From contig CM056567.1 of NCBI GenBank assembly GCA_029721515.1, positions 3,516,007-3,580,006 on the forward strand: a stretch of DNA of 64,000 nucleotides, given 5' to 3'. The notes below the pieces were generated by a model, which saw only the letters and a program-made list of their open reading frames with translations, did no database searches and had not been told where the DNA came from. Source of the DNA: Synanceia verrucosa (Eukaryota; Chordata; Actinopteri; Perciformes; Synanceiidae). Numbering within the stretch: the stretch's first letter is position 1; every line of letters begins with the position of its first letter. Both the position numbers and the translations under genes were made by a program. This document shows positions 48,671 through 60,724 of this stretch, piece by piece.

Positions 48671-49213
48671 ATTCGCACATGAAATACTGTAAGAAATCAA
48701 ACAGATAACCTAGTTTAACTGTAAAATATGTAGATTTAATTTAAGACAAAGAACAAGCAAGAGAGGATTACAGGACAAAGAGGAATTAGGAGAGGATAAA
48801 AATAATCACCACATATATAAATGTGTTAAGACAAAGTCTGTGAGTAAAGTATGGAGGGGAAACAAATGATGCTGTAAAAAGAGTAAGGGGGGAAATGATT
48901 AACCTCTGAGACATTTACTTAATTAATTCAGTCCGTGCTTTAAATGAAGTGAGCAAGCTTGCAGCAGTAGCCGGTCAGTGGAGCTCATGTTAAATGCATG
49001 TCAACCTATATTACCATGTGCAAGAACAAGAGCTGCTGCTACTTAATATAATGACACATGTAATCTTTATTCAACTTGCACCCTGGAGGCGTACAGACAC
49101 GGAAACTGCTAAACCTTTAGCCCAAAGCTAAAGCTAAACAAACTGACAGTCTATTGACACAGGTGGGACCCTGTGGAGCTGTTTGACATGTAATTATGAG
49201 CGTTTATGTCGGT

Positions 49214-49334
49214 ATTAATGGTGATGCACTAACATGGAATTTAAAGTCCTATGTTGAATATGTGTGTTTAGAATGATGGAAAGAAATTTAAAAGAAAATC
49301 TAAGGGTACAAATTACATTTTGTACTGAAAGTTG
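49214..49334 (+). repeat. 121-bp direct repeat, copy B
   Basis: Same orientation as the copy 2.5 kb upstream. It ends about 80 bp before a CTCF-like motif and a possible promoter. Confidence 0.85.
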
Positions 49335-49409
49335 ATGTGTTAGAAGCAGGAAAAACATTCAAGCGTGAGAATTTGAATGAGTCTGAATGAAGATAGCTCA
49401 GTAACAGAC

Positions 49410-49700
49410 TGATTCCACAAGGGGGCAGCAATGCGACACAGTGAATACCGGAAGTTCAGAAAGAACGGCGCAAGATGGCGCCACCGACGTCCTCCTTGTT
49501 CACATCGCTTATAACGTTTCCCACGGTGAAATTTATTGGACAAAGAGTTTTTTCACAGTGTTTTAACTGACGTGAATATTCCGTATGTAGCTGGAGAGAG
49601 AGGCCGCTGCTGCGGGGAGGAGATACGGTGGAGGACCGGAACCGGAAATGCCCTGACCAACCGCCGACTGGTGGAACCTTCAGACTTCCCGTATTTAGTA
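49410..49700 (+). promoter_or_regulatory. Possible TATA-less promoter with CTCF-, ETS- and YY1-like sites
   Basis: In order this segment holds CCACAAGGGGGCAGC (49415-49429, close to the CTCF core), ATACCGGAAGTTC (ETS/GABP type) and GCAAGATGGCGCCACC (YY1 type). A CpG-containing stretch with GGACCGGAACCGGAAATGCC follows, and then CCCGTATTTA/GTAAGT, a possible donor near 49697. ETS plus YY1 sites at the start of a CpG-rich segment are typical of housekeeping first exons, but an AAGATGGCG-type start also occurs in the 5' ends of LINE elements. No downstream exon was recognised, so the assignment is open. Confidence 0.4.
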
Positions 49701-50689
49701 AGTTTATTTTTTATTTTTTTATTTTTTGGACACTGTTATTTACGCTTGTGTTGGGATTCTGTGTAGGCTGTTTATTTGTAGGACTATTTCCTTCAGTGAC
49801 ATGTTTGTTGTGTGTTCGTTTTGTTTGCGTATCAGACATGCAACGTCACGGCGCAATGCCTTCTGGTACATGGCACAGCCAGTGCGTGACCGTTCCTGTT
49901 GTCCTTACCCATCAGATAATATGTAAACTTCATACATGCAGAAACTCAGTGTGTTTGGAAAATTCAAGATTCAAGAGTCAAAGTGTTCATTGTTGAAAAT
50001 AGATAAAAAGATAAAAAATGATAAATTGAGGCTCCTTAAAAGGCAAATAAGGGAATTTACACAGTGAAAGTGCAAAGTAAAAAATAAGAAGTATCTCTCA
50101 AATATCTCAAATTAATTAAATAGAGATGCATCTCAAATTAGAGAGTTATATTGAATACAAAACATCTGTCTAATCTTTATTGTTTGATCATAAAGAATTA
50201 TAATGCAAGAAAAAATAAAAACCCTGCATGTTAATTGACATCATCTGAACACACCCGGACATTTTAAAACATTTCAACATTCACACTTTTTTTATGAAAA
50301 TTATTCTTTTTCATTCCAACCTAAGTAGTTCCTACCAACTGGGTATAATTTAGATGAGATCCTGATAGTAAAGTTATTTTCCACTGTGTTCCTGTTAATG
50401 ATAAACTACTATTTACCCCAAATTACTGAAATATTGATATTTTAATATTAGAATCAATTCTAGAACATAAATATCTGGTATCAGAGGTCTCAATATTTCA
50501 ATGTTGATCTGCACACCACCAGCCAGTTCCCTGCCTTTAGCCTGCAGTGTTTAATTCCTTTAACGCTGGTGTTGTGTCCCAACTGGTTTCCATATGTTGT
50601 GTTAACATTAGCCAAATCTAGTTAAGGAAATATATAATTCACAAGACCGAGCTGGATTCTATCCCATAAGAGCAAAACTGTTTTTCTGA

Positions 50690-51058
50690 GATTCTTGCTC
50701 TGTTTCCAGTCATGTATTGAAATGTCATCGTTAAGGTAATATTTTGTTGTGGGTTGCTCTAAAATAACTGGGTACCATAGGCATATTTTACGACATATCC
50801 GAAGATATTTATCCATGGCCACTTACAGCAGACAGTACTAGTCTTATGTAAAATATCAGTTAGTGTTTCTGAAAAGCCCAAGATGACATCCTCAAGTGAC
50901 TTGTTTTGTCCACAACTCAAATCTACTGAATTTACTGTAATAAAGGAGTGAAGTAACCAGAGAATATTCACATATATAGACTGGAAACCTAATTAATTTA
51001 TTGTCAAAATAGTTAAATAAAGTTAATAGTTGACAGCGGATTAATCATCGCAGCCCTA
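50690..51058. repeat. Decayed hAT-like repeat ending ATTAATCATCGCAGCCCTAA
   Basis: The right end reads GGATTAATCATCGCAGCCCT, the reverse of GGGCTGCAA(C/T)...ATTAAT-type termini found in fish hAT MITEs. The left limit is approximate. Confidence 0.5.
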
Positions 51059-51424
51059 ATGTAAATATGAATGTTGGTGAGTGGATCGAGGATGGTGGAA
51101 TAAAAACTTCCTTCAAAGGGCGGCTGTCAAGTGCTGCAAAGTATCTGCCTGAACATTCCTGTGGTTTAACACCATGCTTTGAAACCCAAGAGCCGACCAA
51201 GTCCTCTGAAACGCCCCCACTCCCTTCCACACTGCACCCATGTATGTAATGAAAATATCAGCAGGAGGTGCCGGCCACAGTAAAGGGAGTGATACTGGCA
51301 AGAAAGATATCTTATCTTTAGCACGGAGTGGTGACACCTCAACTGACTGCCAGCTGCAAGAGTGAATAATAAATATACAAATAGCATCTTAAAGGTTCTT
51401 ATGCAATATCCAAAATATTAATAG

Positions 51425-51640
51425 CAGCAAACAACTATTTGCTGTTTGATTAATTGGTTTGAGTATCTGAGTTTACCTGATATTATCTGATTCCAGCTTG
51501 ACGTCATGTTGAAGTTTGGGAAACACTGATTCACATTTTCACCATTTTTTTAGACCAAAGCACGAATTGGTTAGTTGGGAAAAGAATCGGCAGATTAATT
51601 AACATTGAAAATAATTGTTAGTTGCAGCTCCACTTTAATC
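51425..51640. repeat. Second decayed hAT-like repeat of the same type
   Basis: It begins near CAAACAACTATTTGCTG and ends TTGTTAGTTGCAGCTCCA, again with ATTAATT/TTAATTGG motifs. Together with the preceding repeat this makes 50.7-51.6 kb mostly mobile-element-derived. Confidence 0.45.
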
Positions 51641-52661
51641 CATAAAAGCCTCAAGTGTAAAATAGACCATTTGAATCATTTAATGACAGAGAAAGAGTAA
51701 AATGAAGCGTCTGCCTGGCAGATAAGGGTTTACAGTTTATAGATATTTGTAGTCTCACATCATGACAAGAGACTGTATTATGAATGAACTTGATCAATAA
51801 GTGTCCACTGTGTTAGGTCAGCAGTTCAGAACTGTATTTATGTTTCTTATGACACATCTATTGAATGTGAAAATGGCGCTCGTTGCAGTGGCACCTTGGT
51901 GACATTTTAATCTGACAAATTTTCAACTTGGCAGCACCATTGACTCCCATCTGTTCCACACAAATGCTCGCAAAAAGGATGCATAAGACGTGCAGTCATG
52001 GCGGACTGTTAGTGAAGTGTGCATGCGTGGGTTTTCTGCATATGTGTGAATGAGTGTTTGTGTGGGCAGCGAGGGTGAGGCGGCCAGTTCACCACAAAGG
52101 ACATGCAGTTGAACAAAGAGCACGAAGCATGTGACCAGCCCTGAGGAAGTGTGCGTCTGTGTGCAACATTCAACTTGTGCAAAACTCCTCAGTGCTGCTT
52201 TCAAACCTCTGCAGCCAAAAACATGAGCAGTGAAGCTGAGCAACGCAGGAAAAAAAACTTTAACCCAGTTTAGCACCTGTGGAACCAAAGCAAAGTTTAT
52301 TTCTAAGATATGGCCTAAAATCAGTTTCACATCTGTGGTGAGCAGGCTGCAGCAGGCTGGAAAGAAAAGTGAGTGGAAGTCAGCGAGGCGCGTAGACATC
52401 ATAGCGCCTTTCACTTTCTGACAGGAGATTAGATTTCACCGGCTGTCAGCGACCACAAGCTCTTATTTTGTCTCGTATTTCAGTCGCTTAACCTTACACA
52501 GTTTATCCGCCGTAGCCACAGTCTTTCATTAAGCTTAACTTGTCAGTTTTAGTAAGTGTTTATTACTCGCAACATCATGTCAGAAAACTGTGGTAACTTC
52601 CCCCCAAGTCCTCCAAGTTAAAAGACAAAATATTTGTCTTTGTCATGTTTGTCCATGCTTT
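51641..52661. other. No gene seen; longest chance frame of the window
   Basis: The 163-codon minus frame (51923-52414) is the longest uninterrupted one here but shows no domain, signal or splice support. Confidence 0.55.
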
Positions 52662-52710
52662 TTAACTCAGTGAGTGCCAGCCCTTTTATAAAACACTTTA
52701 TATTGCACTG
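52662..52710 (-). mobile_element. piggyBac-type MITE remnant, copy 9 (one end)
   Basis: TTAA-CTCAGTGAGTGCCAGCC and CTTTTATAAAACACTTT match the right terminus of the family read in reverse. Similarity stops within about 45 bp. The right limit is approximate. Confidence 0.65.
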
Positions 52711-53269
52711 TATATCATAATATCTCACAGCTCTAGTTTGATTTCAGCAACATGTATGCCTTCTCCCAAACCCAGGTGTTGATTCCAAACTTTAGCCTTT
52801 TTTTGGTGTGCCTGAGCAGCATTGATCCAGTTTATTGCCCTTGTGGCCAGGCACAAACTGGACACGCTGCAGGCCTGACTGACAGTACTGTCAAACTGCA
52901 GCAGGTTAGCTACCTTACACTTTCTGCTGATCCAGGGCCTGGGATAAAGGACGCTCTGAACTGTATGGTCAAAAGAGTCGATCTTAGTCTGAAAGAAGAT
53001 TGACTATTATAGGTATCAAGCTAAATGAATGCTGTTATTTCTGTGTCCTCCATGTCTGAGGCAAAACACACACACATGATGCCAGGTATTAAAAAGCAAT
53101 GTGGGCCAACTGGGCCACTCTGAACCAGACAGCCTCGCTTGAGAAGCCACTGTATTGCCTGCCGCAGGGGTTGGCATGGATTGTGAAATGTTGTGTACAA
53201 GACCTCCTCCACCAAGACAAATGACGAAAATGTGTTCAGTTTGACAAAAGAGGCGTGACATACCCTGGG

Positions 53270-53745
53270 CCGCTCTACCGCCAAGGCAGCGGCGAAAGAA
53301 TAATTCTCTGTAAAACGGAAACGTTCGCCGAAACAATCTACGGGATAATTTTGGTGCAAATTAATCTGCTTTCCTCTCGCTGAGCTCGTTGAATTATCGT
53401 CCGATGCGAGGTGCACGCCGGCTTCCGTTCTGGACAGACAGTGGTATTATAATTTGATTTAACGCTATTACATATTTAGGAGCCCATGCACGCCTGCTTG
53501 AGGAGATTTCAAGCTGCCTTGCACCTTCGGATTAGTGGCATTATATTTACATTACAGAGACATTAGATTTCCTTATATGACTTTCACTGGCCATGATAAA
53601 AGCTATTTCAGAAAATATGCGCGCCGCTATCCTGAAATCAATCGGCTGATTTCCATTTTTGGACGGGAACACAGCCCTTCCCATATTTATTCAGGTCAGG
53701 CCGTCATGTTTTCCCACATGCTATGAATTCATTTGGAGTGGAAAT
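53270..53745. promoter_or_regulatory. Candidate conserved non-coding element
   Basis: This repeat-free segment has several CpGs (for example GAAAATATGCGCGCCGCTAT and ATTATCGTCCGATGCGAGG) next to AT-rich homeobox-like motifs (CAAATTAATCTG, TTTGATTTAACG, GGATTAGTGG). It codes for nothing recognisable. Its composition resembles deeply conserved enhancers near developmental genes; conservation itself cannot be seen here. Confidence 0.35.
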
Positions 53746-54682
53746 GTGCTTATATATCTCAAGTGTGTGGTGTGTTTTCCCTCAGTCTCTTCACTAACGC
53801 ACACACTCGCACCGACACGCCATAATGGCATTTTATAGCAGTTCTATGCCGGCTAATTGTTGTGTTTGGCCCGCTTCTCAGAGTATGAGCAGGCAGGTGG
53901 CAGGTTATGTTTTATTTTTCAGCAAATCTAAACAACATAAAGTGTTGGAGACAGGCAACTTCCTCAACTGAGCAGCCTGCAGGAGTCGGTGAACCACAAA
54001 AGCTTTATTGCTTGTTAGGGAGGAGAAGGAGGAAGGAGGGAGAGGGAGTGAGAAAAGAAAAGGGGAAAAAAAACAAGTGAGAGATGAAAATAGACAGCAT
54101 TTGTGTTTTGTGTATTTGTGATTGGCCTCCAAGTCTAATCCTCGCTGCGATCTCAGGCCATGATCGAAGTGTTTGGTCATCCAAAGCCAGAGGCAACGTC
54201 CACTTCACTCAGAGGTTGGTGGGTGCAAAGCTGAGGTCAAAGGTCATCATCTGGATAGTTTTAACTATTCGGGAACGTCCCCTTTAGCGCTGATTGAGGT
54301 CATGCAGTGTGGCCTCGAAACCTGTGACCCCTAATCCCTGCTGCAGTCATCTGGCTGTTGGCATTGAGTTTCCATGCACTGGAGAAAAAGTCTTCTGACA
54401 AAGAGAATAACTGAGAAACTCACAATGGAAACCCTGAGTGAATTTCAGTGCTTTTCTTTATTGGATAAAGATGTACCGTAGAAATACCGTTTTGGCCAAG
54501 GAATATCTTTAAAAAGAATATCTTCAATCATTTTCTGATTGTTTCAGTGAACACACTTTGAGCAATAAAAAAATGTTTCATACTCAGAAGAATCAAAGCA
54601 ATGAACGTGCAGACTTATGGCCTGTCATACAGCAACAAAACAATGTAAAAAGTCCTTAATTTATAGCATAAATAAATGCACA

Positions 54683-55035
54683 TTAACTCTTTGAGTGCCA
54701 GCCGTTTTATAAAACAGAAAGTGTCTTGTTCCAGCGTTTTTGTCCATTTTGAGTCATATTTCTAGACCCACAGAATATTTTGTACTATGTCTCTGAAAAC
54801 AGTGAATATCTCAAATGAAAGAAGAGACTCTCTATTTCATCATGAAAAAAATGTTTTTTTTTTTTACCTTGTTCCATTCTTGTTTTATCAGAGGTAGAGT
54901 AGAGGACACTTTCACCAAAATCACCACTTTTTGTCCAGATTCTGTTTGTTTTGCTCTCTAATCTCGATCGTCTCCACTTCCTGCTTTGATCTCTGTGGTG
55001 TATACCGTCTTTATTTATCTGTCTATGTCTCTCAG
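54683..55035 (-). mobile_element. piggyBac-type MITE, copy 10 (inverted, truncated)
   Basis: Begins TTAA-CTCTTTGAGTGCCAGCCG (the right end in reverse) and continues through AATATTTTGTACTATGTCTC, the CTCTACTCTACC complement and CTCGATCGTCTCCACTTCC. It breaks off after GTGGTGTATACCGTCT. The left terminal region is lost and the outer limit is approximate. Confidence 0.85.
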
Positions 55036-55910
55036 AGTTTATTATTACATTTTGAGAAAAAACACACTATTTACATAAACACACCGTTGAAAATTTATAG
55101 AAAATGACCCTGATTGCCCAAGCCTGTGTGGCTTTATCCAATATACCTTTATGTGCTCCCACTGTGTTAATAACATGAAGTTTATGGAGTGTGCTTGGTA
55201 ATTAAATAATGCAGGATGACTTTGAGGGGAACACGGTGGATTTTTTTTTTTGTTCATGCGTTCTGCACCGCTGCCCTGTTGTGGCTCTAATGGGATGCAG
55301 ATGGTGGCCAGAGGTTGGCCGACAGGCGGTCGGCACCGCAGACTGAGGCCAGCGGGGAGTGTCCTGGAACTTGTTCACCACATTACTGTGCCCCACATGC
55401 CATGCCTGAGGCCTGAGTCTGTCACTGTGTGGGTGTGTTTGGGACAGAAAGACTTGTCAACTACCTGAGTGAGAGAAGATTAAATAATTTGTGAGTGCTA
55501 GATTATATAGATCAGTGTTCATGTGTGAAATGATGAGCTCTGTGTTTGATATTTCCATAGTGATGTTCTTGTTTATTTTTGTTTCTAGCTAGTCTTCTCC
55601 GAACTCTCTCCAGTATCATCCACCCTCCATGGCCTGGAGCAAGGCTAGCCTATTAAAATATATTGCCACAGAGGCATCTGTTGGGTGGAAGGCATTAAAT
55701 ACAAACAACTTGACAGTAAAAAAGAGCCAATTTATCTTGAATCCAGGCTGTCTCACGACCGAGACACAAACTGAGTCCCAGCACAAGAACGCTCCCTAAT
55801 TATTAACCGATAACTCCAACAAGTTAGTTTGACATTAGTCAGACTGTGGACATTTTATTTTGATAAATGCCATACATGCAGCTCATACAGTGTGTGACAT
55901 CATGAGTCTA

Positions 55911-56350
55911 TTAACTCATTGAATGCCAACTATTTTATAAAACAGAAAGTGCCTTGTGCCAGTGTTTTTGCCCATTTTGAACTACAGAATATTTTCTACT
56001 GTGTCTCTGAAAACACTGAATATCTCAAATGAAAGAAGAGACTCTCTATTTCATCATGAAAAAAATGTTTGTTTTTTCCATTCTTGTTTTATCAGAGGTA
56101 GAGTAGAGGACAATTTCACCAAAATCACCACTTTTTGTCCAGATTCTGTTTGTTTTGCTCTCTAATCTCGATCGTCTCCACTTCCTGTTTTGATCTCTGT
56201 GGTGTATACCATCTCTTTATGCTCCGACTACATCTCCCAGAAGCCCCAATATTACTTACAGGCTGCAGGTGAGAGCGCCCTCCTGTGCCTGCTACAGAAA
56301 AACCACTTTGACGTACATATACAGTACGTCAGTGGCACTCAAAGAGTTAA
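55911..56350 (-). mobile_element. piggyBac-type MITE, copy 11 (both ends and both TTAA sites intact)
   Basis: TTAA (55911-55914) is followed by CTCATTGAATGCCAACT, and the far end reads GTGGCACTCAAAGAG-TTAA (56347-56350). At 440 bp it has all internal blocks, with a small deletion near 55980, and is the best copy for defining the termini. It contains AGAGCGCCCTCCTGTGCC, the reverse complement of the CTCF-like segment in the plus-oriented copies. Confidence 0.9.
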
Positions 56351-56689
56351 TGAGCAACAGTAGTTTTTAGAAAACCTGTCAGACTTTATTTTTTTTTGTG
56401 TTACACTGAATCCCCACCAGCTTAGAGGGAAACATCGGATTATGTCTTATTATTATTTCTAGTGGTGTCATACTATTAAAAATACTTATGTAGTTACACA
56501 AAAAGTGCTATTATCCCTTATTAACACCAGCACATTTATGCAAATGCTACTGTCTGTCCAAAGGTTTGCATGCTTCACGCTACATGTATTGTTGCTGCAG
56601 TTGTGTAAAAGTTATTATTAAGTACGTTATTATGATTACAAATAATGCGAGTAATGAGTCCAGATGTGTAACGGAGGCATGACGTTAAT

Positions 56690-57340
56690 TGTCATCTGTG
56701 CTTTGGGGAGGGCTCACAGTGGGACGGTGGCTAGTTTTGAGAAAAGCCTTTTGATTAATCATACAAATCCTCCTCAGAATGCTCCAGAGGACTGATGGGA
56801 TGTGACGTTTCAAAAGATCCGTGGGTCAGAGAGCCTTTGAACTTTGCCCCTTGACCCCTTTTTGGCTCCTCACAAAGGCCCAGAGACAAAGGAAGTGAGC
56901 AAAAGTTGCACCTCCTGAGCTGCACCGCATCGAAGAATACAAGAAATCTGACATTTGGTGAGAGGGGAAAAACAGAGCCGTAAGAGGCTGAAAGTTATCA
57001 GGTCAGGTCAGGATATTTGCATTTTGATGGGATCATGTTGTTAATTAGAGGGTTGATTGGGAAAATTAAAACAATGGAAATAGCATGCATGTTAGAGAAT
57101 GAGTGAGCGAGTGCAGGACAGCTAGAGAAAGCCATGCAGAGTTGGCAGCCCCCCTGTTTGATTAGCTATTAGCCTCTGGTGATGGGAGTAGCAGTCAGAG
57201 CGCCACTCCCTTTGATTACAGCACAAGAGAACGGCCAATACATATCACTTCAGGGGGCTGATTTGGCTTGTTGTTTCTTTCACTCCCTCTCATGTTGTAA
57301 TCAGACATGCAATGAAACCCAATGATACATGAAAGCATGT
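56690..57340. promoter_or_regulatory. Unique block with a DR1 nuclear-receptor site and homeobox-like sites
   Basis: TGAACTTTGCCCC (56838-56850) reads GGGGCA-A-AGTTCA on the other strand, a textbook DR1 element (HNF4/PPAR/COUP type). A TGACCCC half-site starts one base after it. Further on are TTGTTAATTAGAGGG, TTTGATTAGCTATTAG and TTTGATTACAGC. No repeats or coding frames were seen in the block. Function is inferred. Confidence 0.3.
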
Positions 57341-57749
57341 AGAGTGTTAAATTTTGAGGGGAAGGGGTTGAGATTTGTTTGGATGTCCAAAATTCATCCT
57401 AACGAGCTGCAAACTGTTTCAGAGGATGGCCGGATGAGCTGAAATTGACAGATCGCTTTAAGGCAAACAGGGAAACTCAGGAGCGTGAGAAAGAGGGCAA
57501 GTTTTTCGGATCCGCCACCACCCACACTTTAATGATGTGATGACTTAATAAACCAAGCAAACAGAATACCTGCCAGTATAATTCTCCAACAGATTACTGT
57601 CAGTGTAATGCTGAAGGCAGCTTTTGAGGAACACTGTACCTTCTCTCAAGGCTAACAGTGACAAAATGTCTCCTCCCTACCTTGACAACATCTCCAGGGT
57701 TGCTGCCTTTCTTTGATCTCCCTGGATGATAGTAAAAATACAGCACAGC

Positions 57750-58256
57750 TAGGGGTGTTCCCATTTGATATTTATATCAAATATCAGTCCAATATCAGCA
57801 AAAAACGAGTATCGGATTATCACAGCCTCACAAAAAACAGCATGTGGATTTTCAGGGTCTTTTAATTATATTCAATTGTTGAATATGCTTATGTTTAAGT
57901 TAAACTAGCACTTTTTTCCACTTTAAAAATATATATTTAATATATATTTTTGTTTTTATCAGATTTATTAAAGTTTATATTTCATGGTCTTCTAATTAAT
58001 TTTTTATTTATTCTATTCAATTATAGAATATTCTTATGTTTAAGGTTAAAATTGATGTAACCCATTGGTTAATAATAAATGGATCAGTTTTTCTCAGACC
58101 TACTGTTGCTGAAGGTTGCACTTATCACTTGATCAAGACTTTTCTAACATTTCATACTTCAAAATAAGTAATAAAATATGTATGATTGGTGCAGCTATCA
58201 AGGCTGCAATTTCGGTATTGTATCAGAAGTGAAAAAGTTGTATTGACACACCCCCA
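57750..58256. mobile_element. Putative DNA-transposon MITE with TAGGGGTGT ends
   Basis: The left end TAGGGGTGTTCCC and the right end (reverse complement GGGGGTGTGTCAATAC) form a short imperfect inverted repeat around an AT-rich, about 500-bp non-coding segment with ATATCA-type motifs. No clear target duplication was found, so limits and type are tentative. Confidence 0.5.
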
Positions 58257-58983
58257 ACCTTGAATGAAAATGTGTTGAAATGTACTTTTTTTGTGTCAGA
58301 CATGCACAAATAGAAACATGGTCAGTGGTTCATGAATTATGCATCAACACCTGAAGTCAATTCAAGTCCAAGACGATTATTTTTTGGCACTTTGTACTCA
58401 GGAGAAGTGCGGCGTCGAACACAACAGCTGGCGGTTCATGCCCCCTGCTATTTTCTCTCCAACACACCCCTAATTTCTCTTCGGCTTCCCCTCCCCTGCT
58501 TTCATGCTTGACTTGCAGCAGCTTTTGTCCAGTGGTAGAGGGGCTCGTCAGTGAGGGGGGAGTTGGTGCGAGCGGGTGGAGATGGTGTTGGGGCCCAGTG
58601 GCTTTGCTGTAAGAAGGAGGCTTCCTATTACTGCCCTCACCTTCCTCAAATGTAGAGTCAACACTATGTTCTCTTTTAATCCGAAGGCCTGCTTTTCATC
58701 ACTTGAATCCATGTGCGGTACCCTCTCCATTCCCTGTTCCATTCAACATCTCTAGTCCCTGTAGTTTCCCCGGTGTGTGTCACGTTTGTATATGTGTGAC
58801 ATGATAGCCTGAGGGCTACAAGGCTGACCATCCACTCACAGGACCTCCTGCTGTGTCTCTAGCCAGGGTTAAACCTGCCAACATGCTAGGTGAAACAGGG
58901 ACTCCAATTCCCTGAAAAAACTGTCACTACCTGCTTTAAAAAGACACTCTGATGTAGTCTGACACGAGAAGGTTCCCTATATG

Positions 58984-59264
58984 ACATCCATCCATTTTCT
59001 ACCACTTATCCTCATAGGGTCATGGGGGGCTGGAGCCTATCCCAGCTGTCTTAGGGTGAAAGGCAGGGTACACCCTGGACAAGTCTCCAGTTCATCACAG
59101 GACACATAGAGACAGACAACCACTCACACTCACATTCACACCTACAGTCAATTTAAATTAACCAATTAACCTAATCCCTATACATGTTTTTGGATGGTGG
59201 GAGGAAGCCGGAGTACCAGACAGAACCCACGCAGTCATAAGGAGAACATGCAAACTCCACACAC
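58984..59264 (+). repeat. Dispersed teleost repeat (CATCCATTTTCTACC ... CATGCAAACTCCACAC)
   Basis: The segment from CCATCCATTTTCTACCACTT through GGGGCTGGAGCCTATCCCAG and GGCAGGGTACACCCTGGACA to GAGAACATGCAAACTCCACA is a highly recurrent repeat of fish genomes, usually treated as the tail of a non-LTR retroelement. Which family is not decided here. It is non-coding. Confidence 0.8.
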
Positions 59265-60589
59265 CCTGTATGCCATCCAGAGATTTAAAATAGCAGCAAA
59301 CAGCTGTTTTTGTTATACAAAGTTATAATGGAGTAATGTCTACCTGAGCAGAGGGTGATGCTTTGTTGACGTCGCCTAGTTCATAGCTGCTGCTCTGCAC
59401 TGTGCTTATAAGGAAGGGGTGTGACAAGAGCTCGTGCCATGAGATCTCGCAAGATTAAAATGTGAAAATATTTCTTGTTTAAATGAAAAGATGTCTTGCA
59501 AGCACAGGGCAGAAAGAAACCTCTCAGACTCTGCAGTAATGAGCCTTTGCTACGTCTGGTCTGCTGGAAACTGACAAGACGAAGGAAAAGGAAAGCAGCA
59601 ACTTCAGCACTTTGGAAAAGTTAAAAAAAATGTTGGTAGATGCAAACTTCCTGGATCAATATGTTAAATCCAGTATGATCGATGATGCATTTCGTGCATG
59701 ATGAGCTACAACTGTATTTTTACCGAAACAATGCATCCCGGTCCCCCAGGGAAAATATTGCACCTAATGAGCACCAGTCTTTGTGGAGACAGCTCAGGGA
59801 CCGTCTACAAAGTGCAACACCAGGACCAAAAAAACAAAAAGCAGTCCCATTATATACAGTATGTCTTGTGAGCTGAGTGTATCGTCACACCCCTGTCATA
59901 TGGCGAATACAGCTGATAACGCTGAGCTGACCAACAGTGTCAGATTGACCATTCTTTGGCAGATATCTCTGAAACACGATACATAGATGTTTTTAAGGTG
60001 ACGTCAACACTGCAGCCACATTTGAAATTGAATGTTTTAAACTTCCAGCCAGATCTCTCAGATTTTTTTTTATGTAATTTTACATCAGTTTTTCTGTAAT
60101 TTCCCAGGTTGGAATCAATAAAGAAATTCTAAAGTAATTTAGGCTTTATATCTAGGAACCATGAATGTCTGTGCTAAAGTTTGTGCCACTCCACCAGTAG
60201 ATTTTCTTGCATAAATGAAATTGCTCCACCATCATTCAGATTTTGGGAGGTATGGATGTCTGCACCACTTCTACTCAGTGGTGTTGAGACATTTCACTGG
60301 TCAAGGGTTCACCAAAGTCTGCAGTCCTTCTTTTAATTATTGAAATGCTGCAGTCTGGTGGACCAACAGAGCCAGACCACTAGCATGGCTAAAACAAAAT
60401 ATTGACTACAAAGGGGACAGAAAGAAGAGTGGGGGGCTGGACGGGGGAGCTAGACAGAGGAAATGGCTGGGAGTTTTTTTGGCCTGCTTGTATCAGGGAG
60501 TGTTAAAGCTAACGAGATTGTAAAAATGCCAGTCTTAACAGGCAGCAGCAGGATGTGTGGCTATTAAAGGAGAGTACACACATGCAAAG

Positions 60590-60592
<3 letters not shown>
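59265..60592. other. No gene seen
   Basis: Unique sequence before the microsatellite and the candidate element at 60725. No exon recognised. Confidence 0.55.

Positions 60593-60626
<34 letters not shown>
60593..60626. repeat. (CA)n microsatellite
   Basis: Uninterrupted CA run of 34 bp. Confidence 0.97.
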
Positions 60627-60629
<3 letters not shown>

Positions 60630-60724
60630 AGATACACGCTCAAAACGCAGATTGCATGCAAATGTGCCGACGCATCACGCTTTCTAATCAGACTACACTC
60701 CCTCCCTGCCGCAGCAGGCCGGCC

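Larger units (their letters stand above)
45644..49213. other. Non-coding stretch
   Basis: Holds one 121-bp direct repeat copy, three TG/AC tracts and the tRNA-like segment. Around 47490-47640 is a small GC-rich stretch with a TTTTCTCCAG acceptor-like site and an ATG in good context (47599), but its frame runs into the AC microsatellite and is not called. Confidence 0.5.

Noticed and set aside
51923..52414. 163-codon minus-strand open frame
   Set aside because: Longest frame in the window, but with no domain, no convincing start context or splice sites and cysteine/leucine-rich composition. It is compatible with chance in 64 kb.
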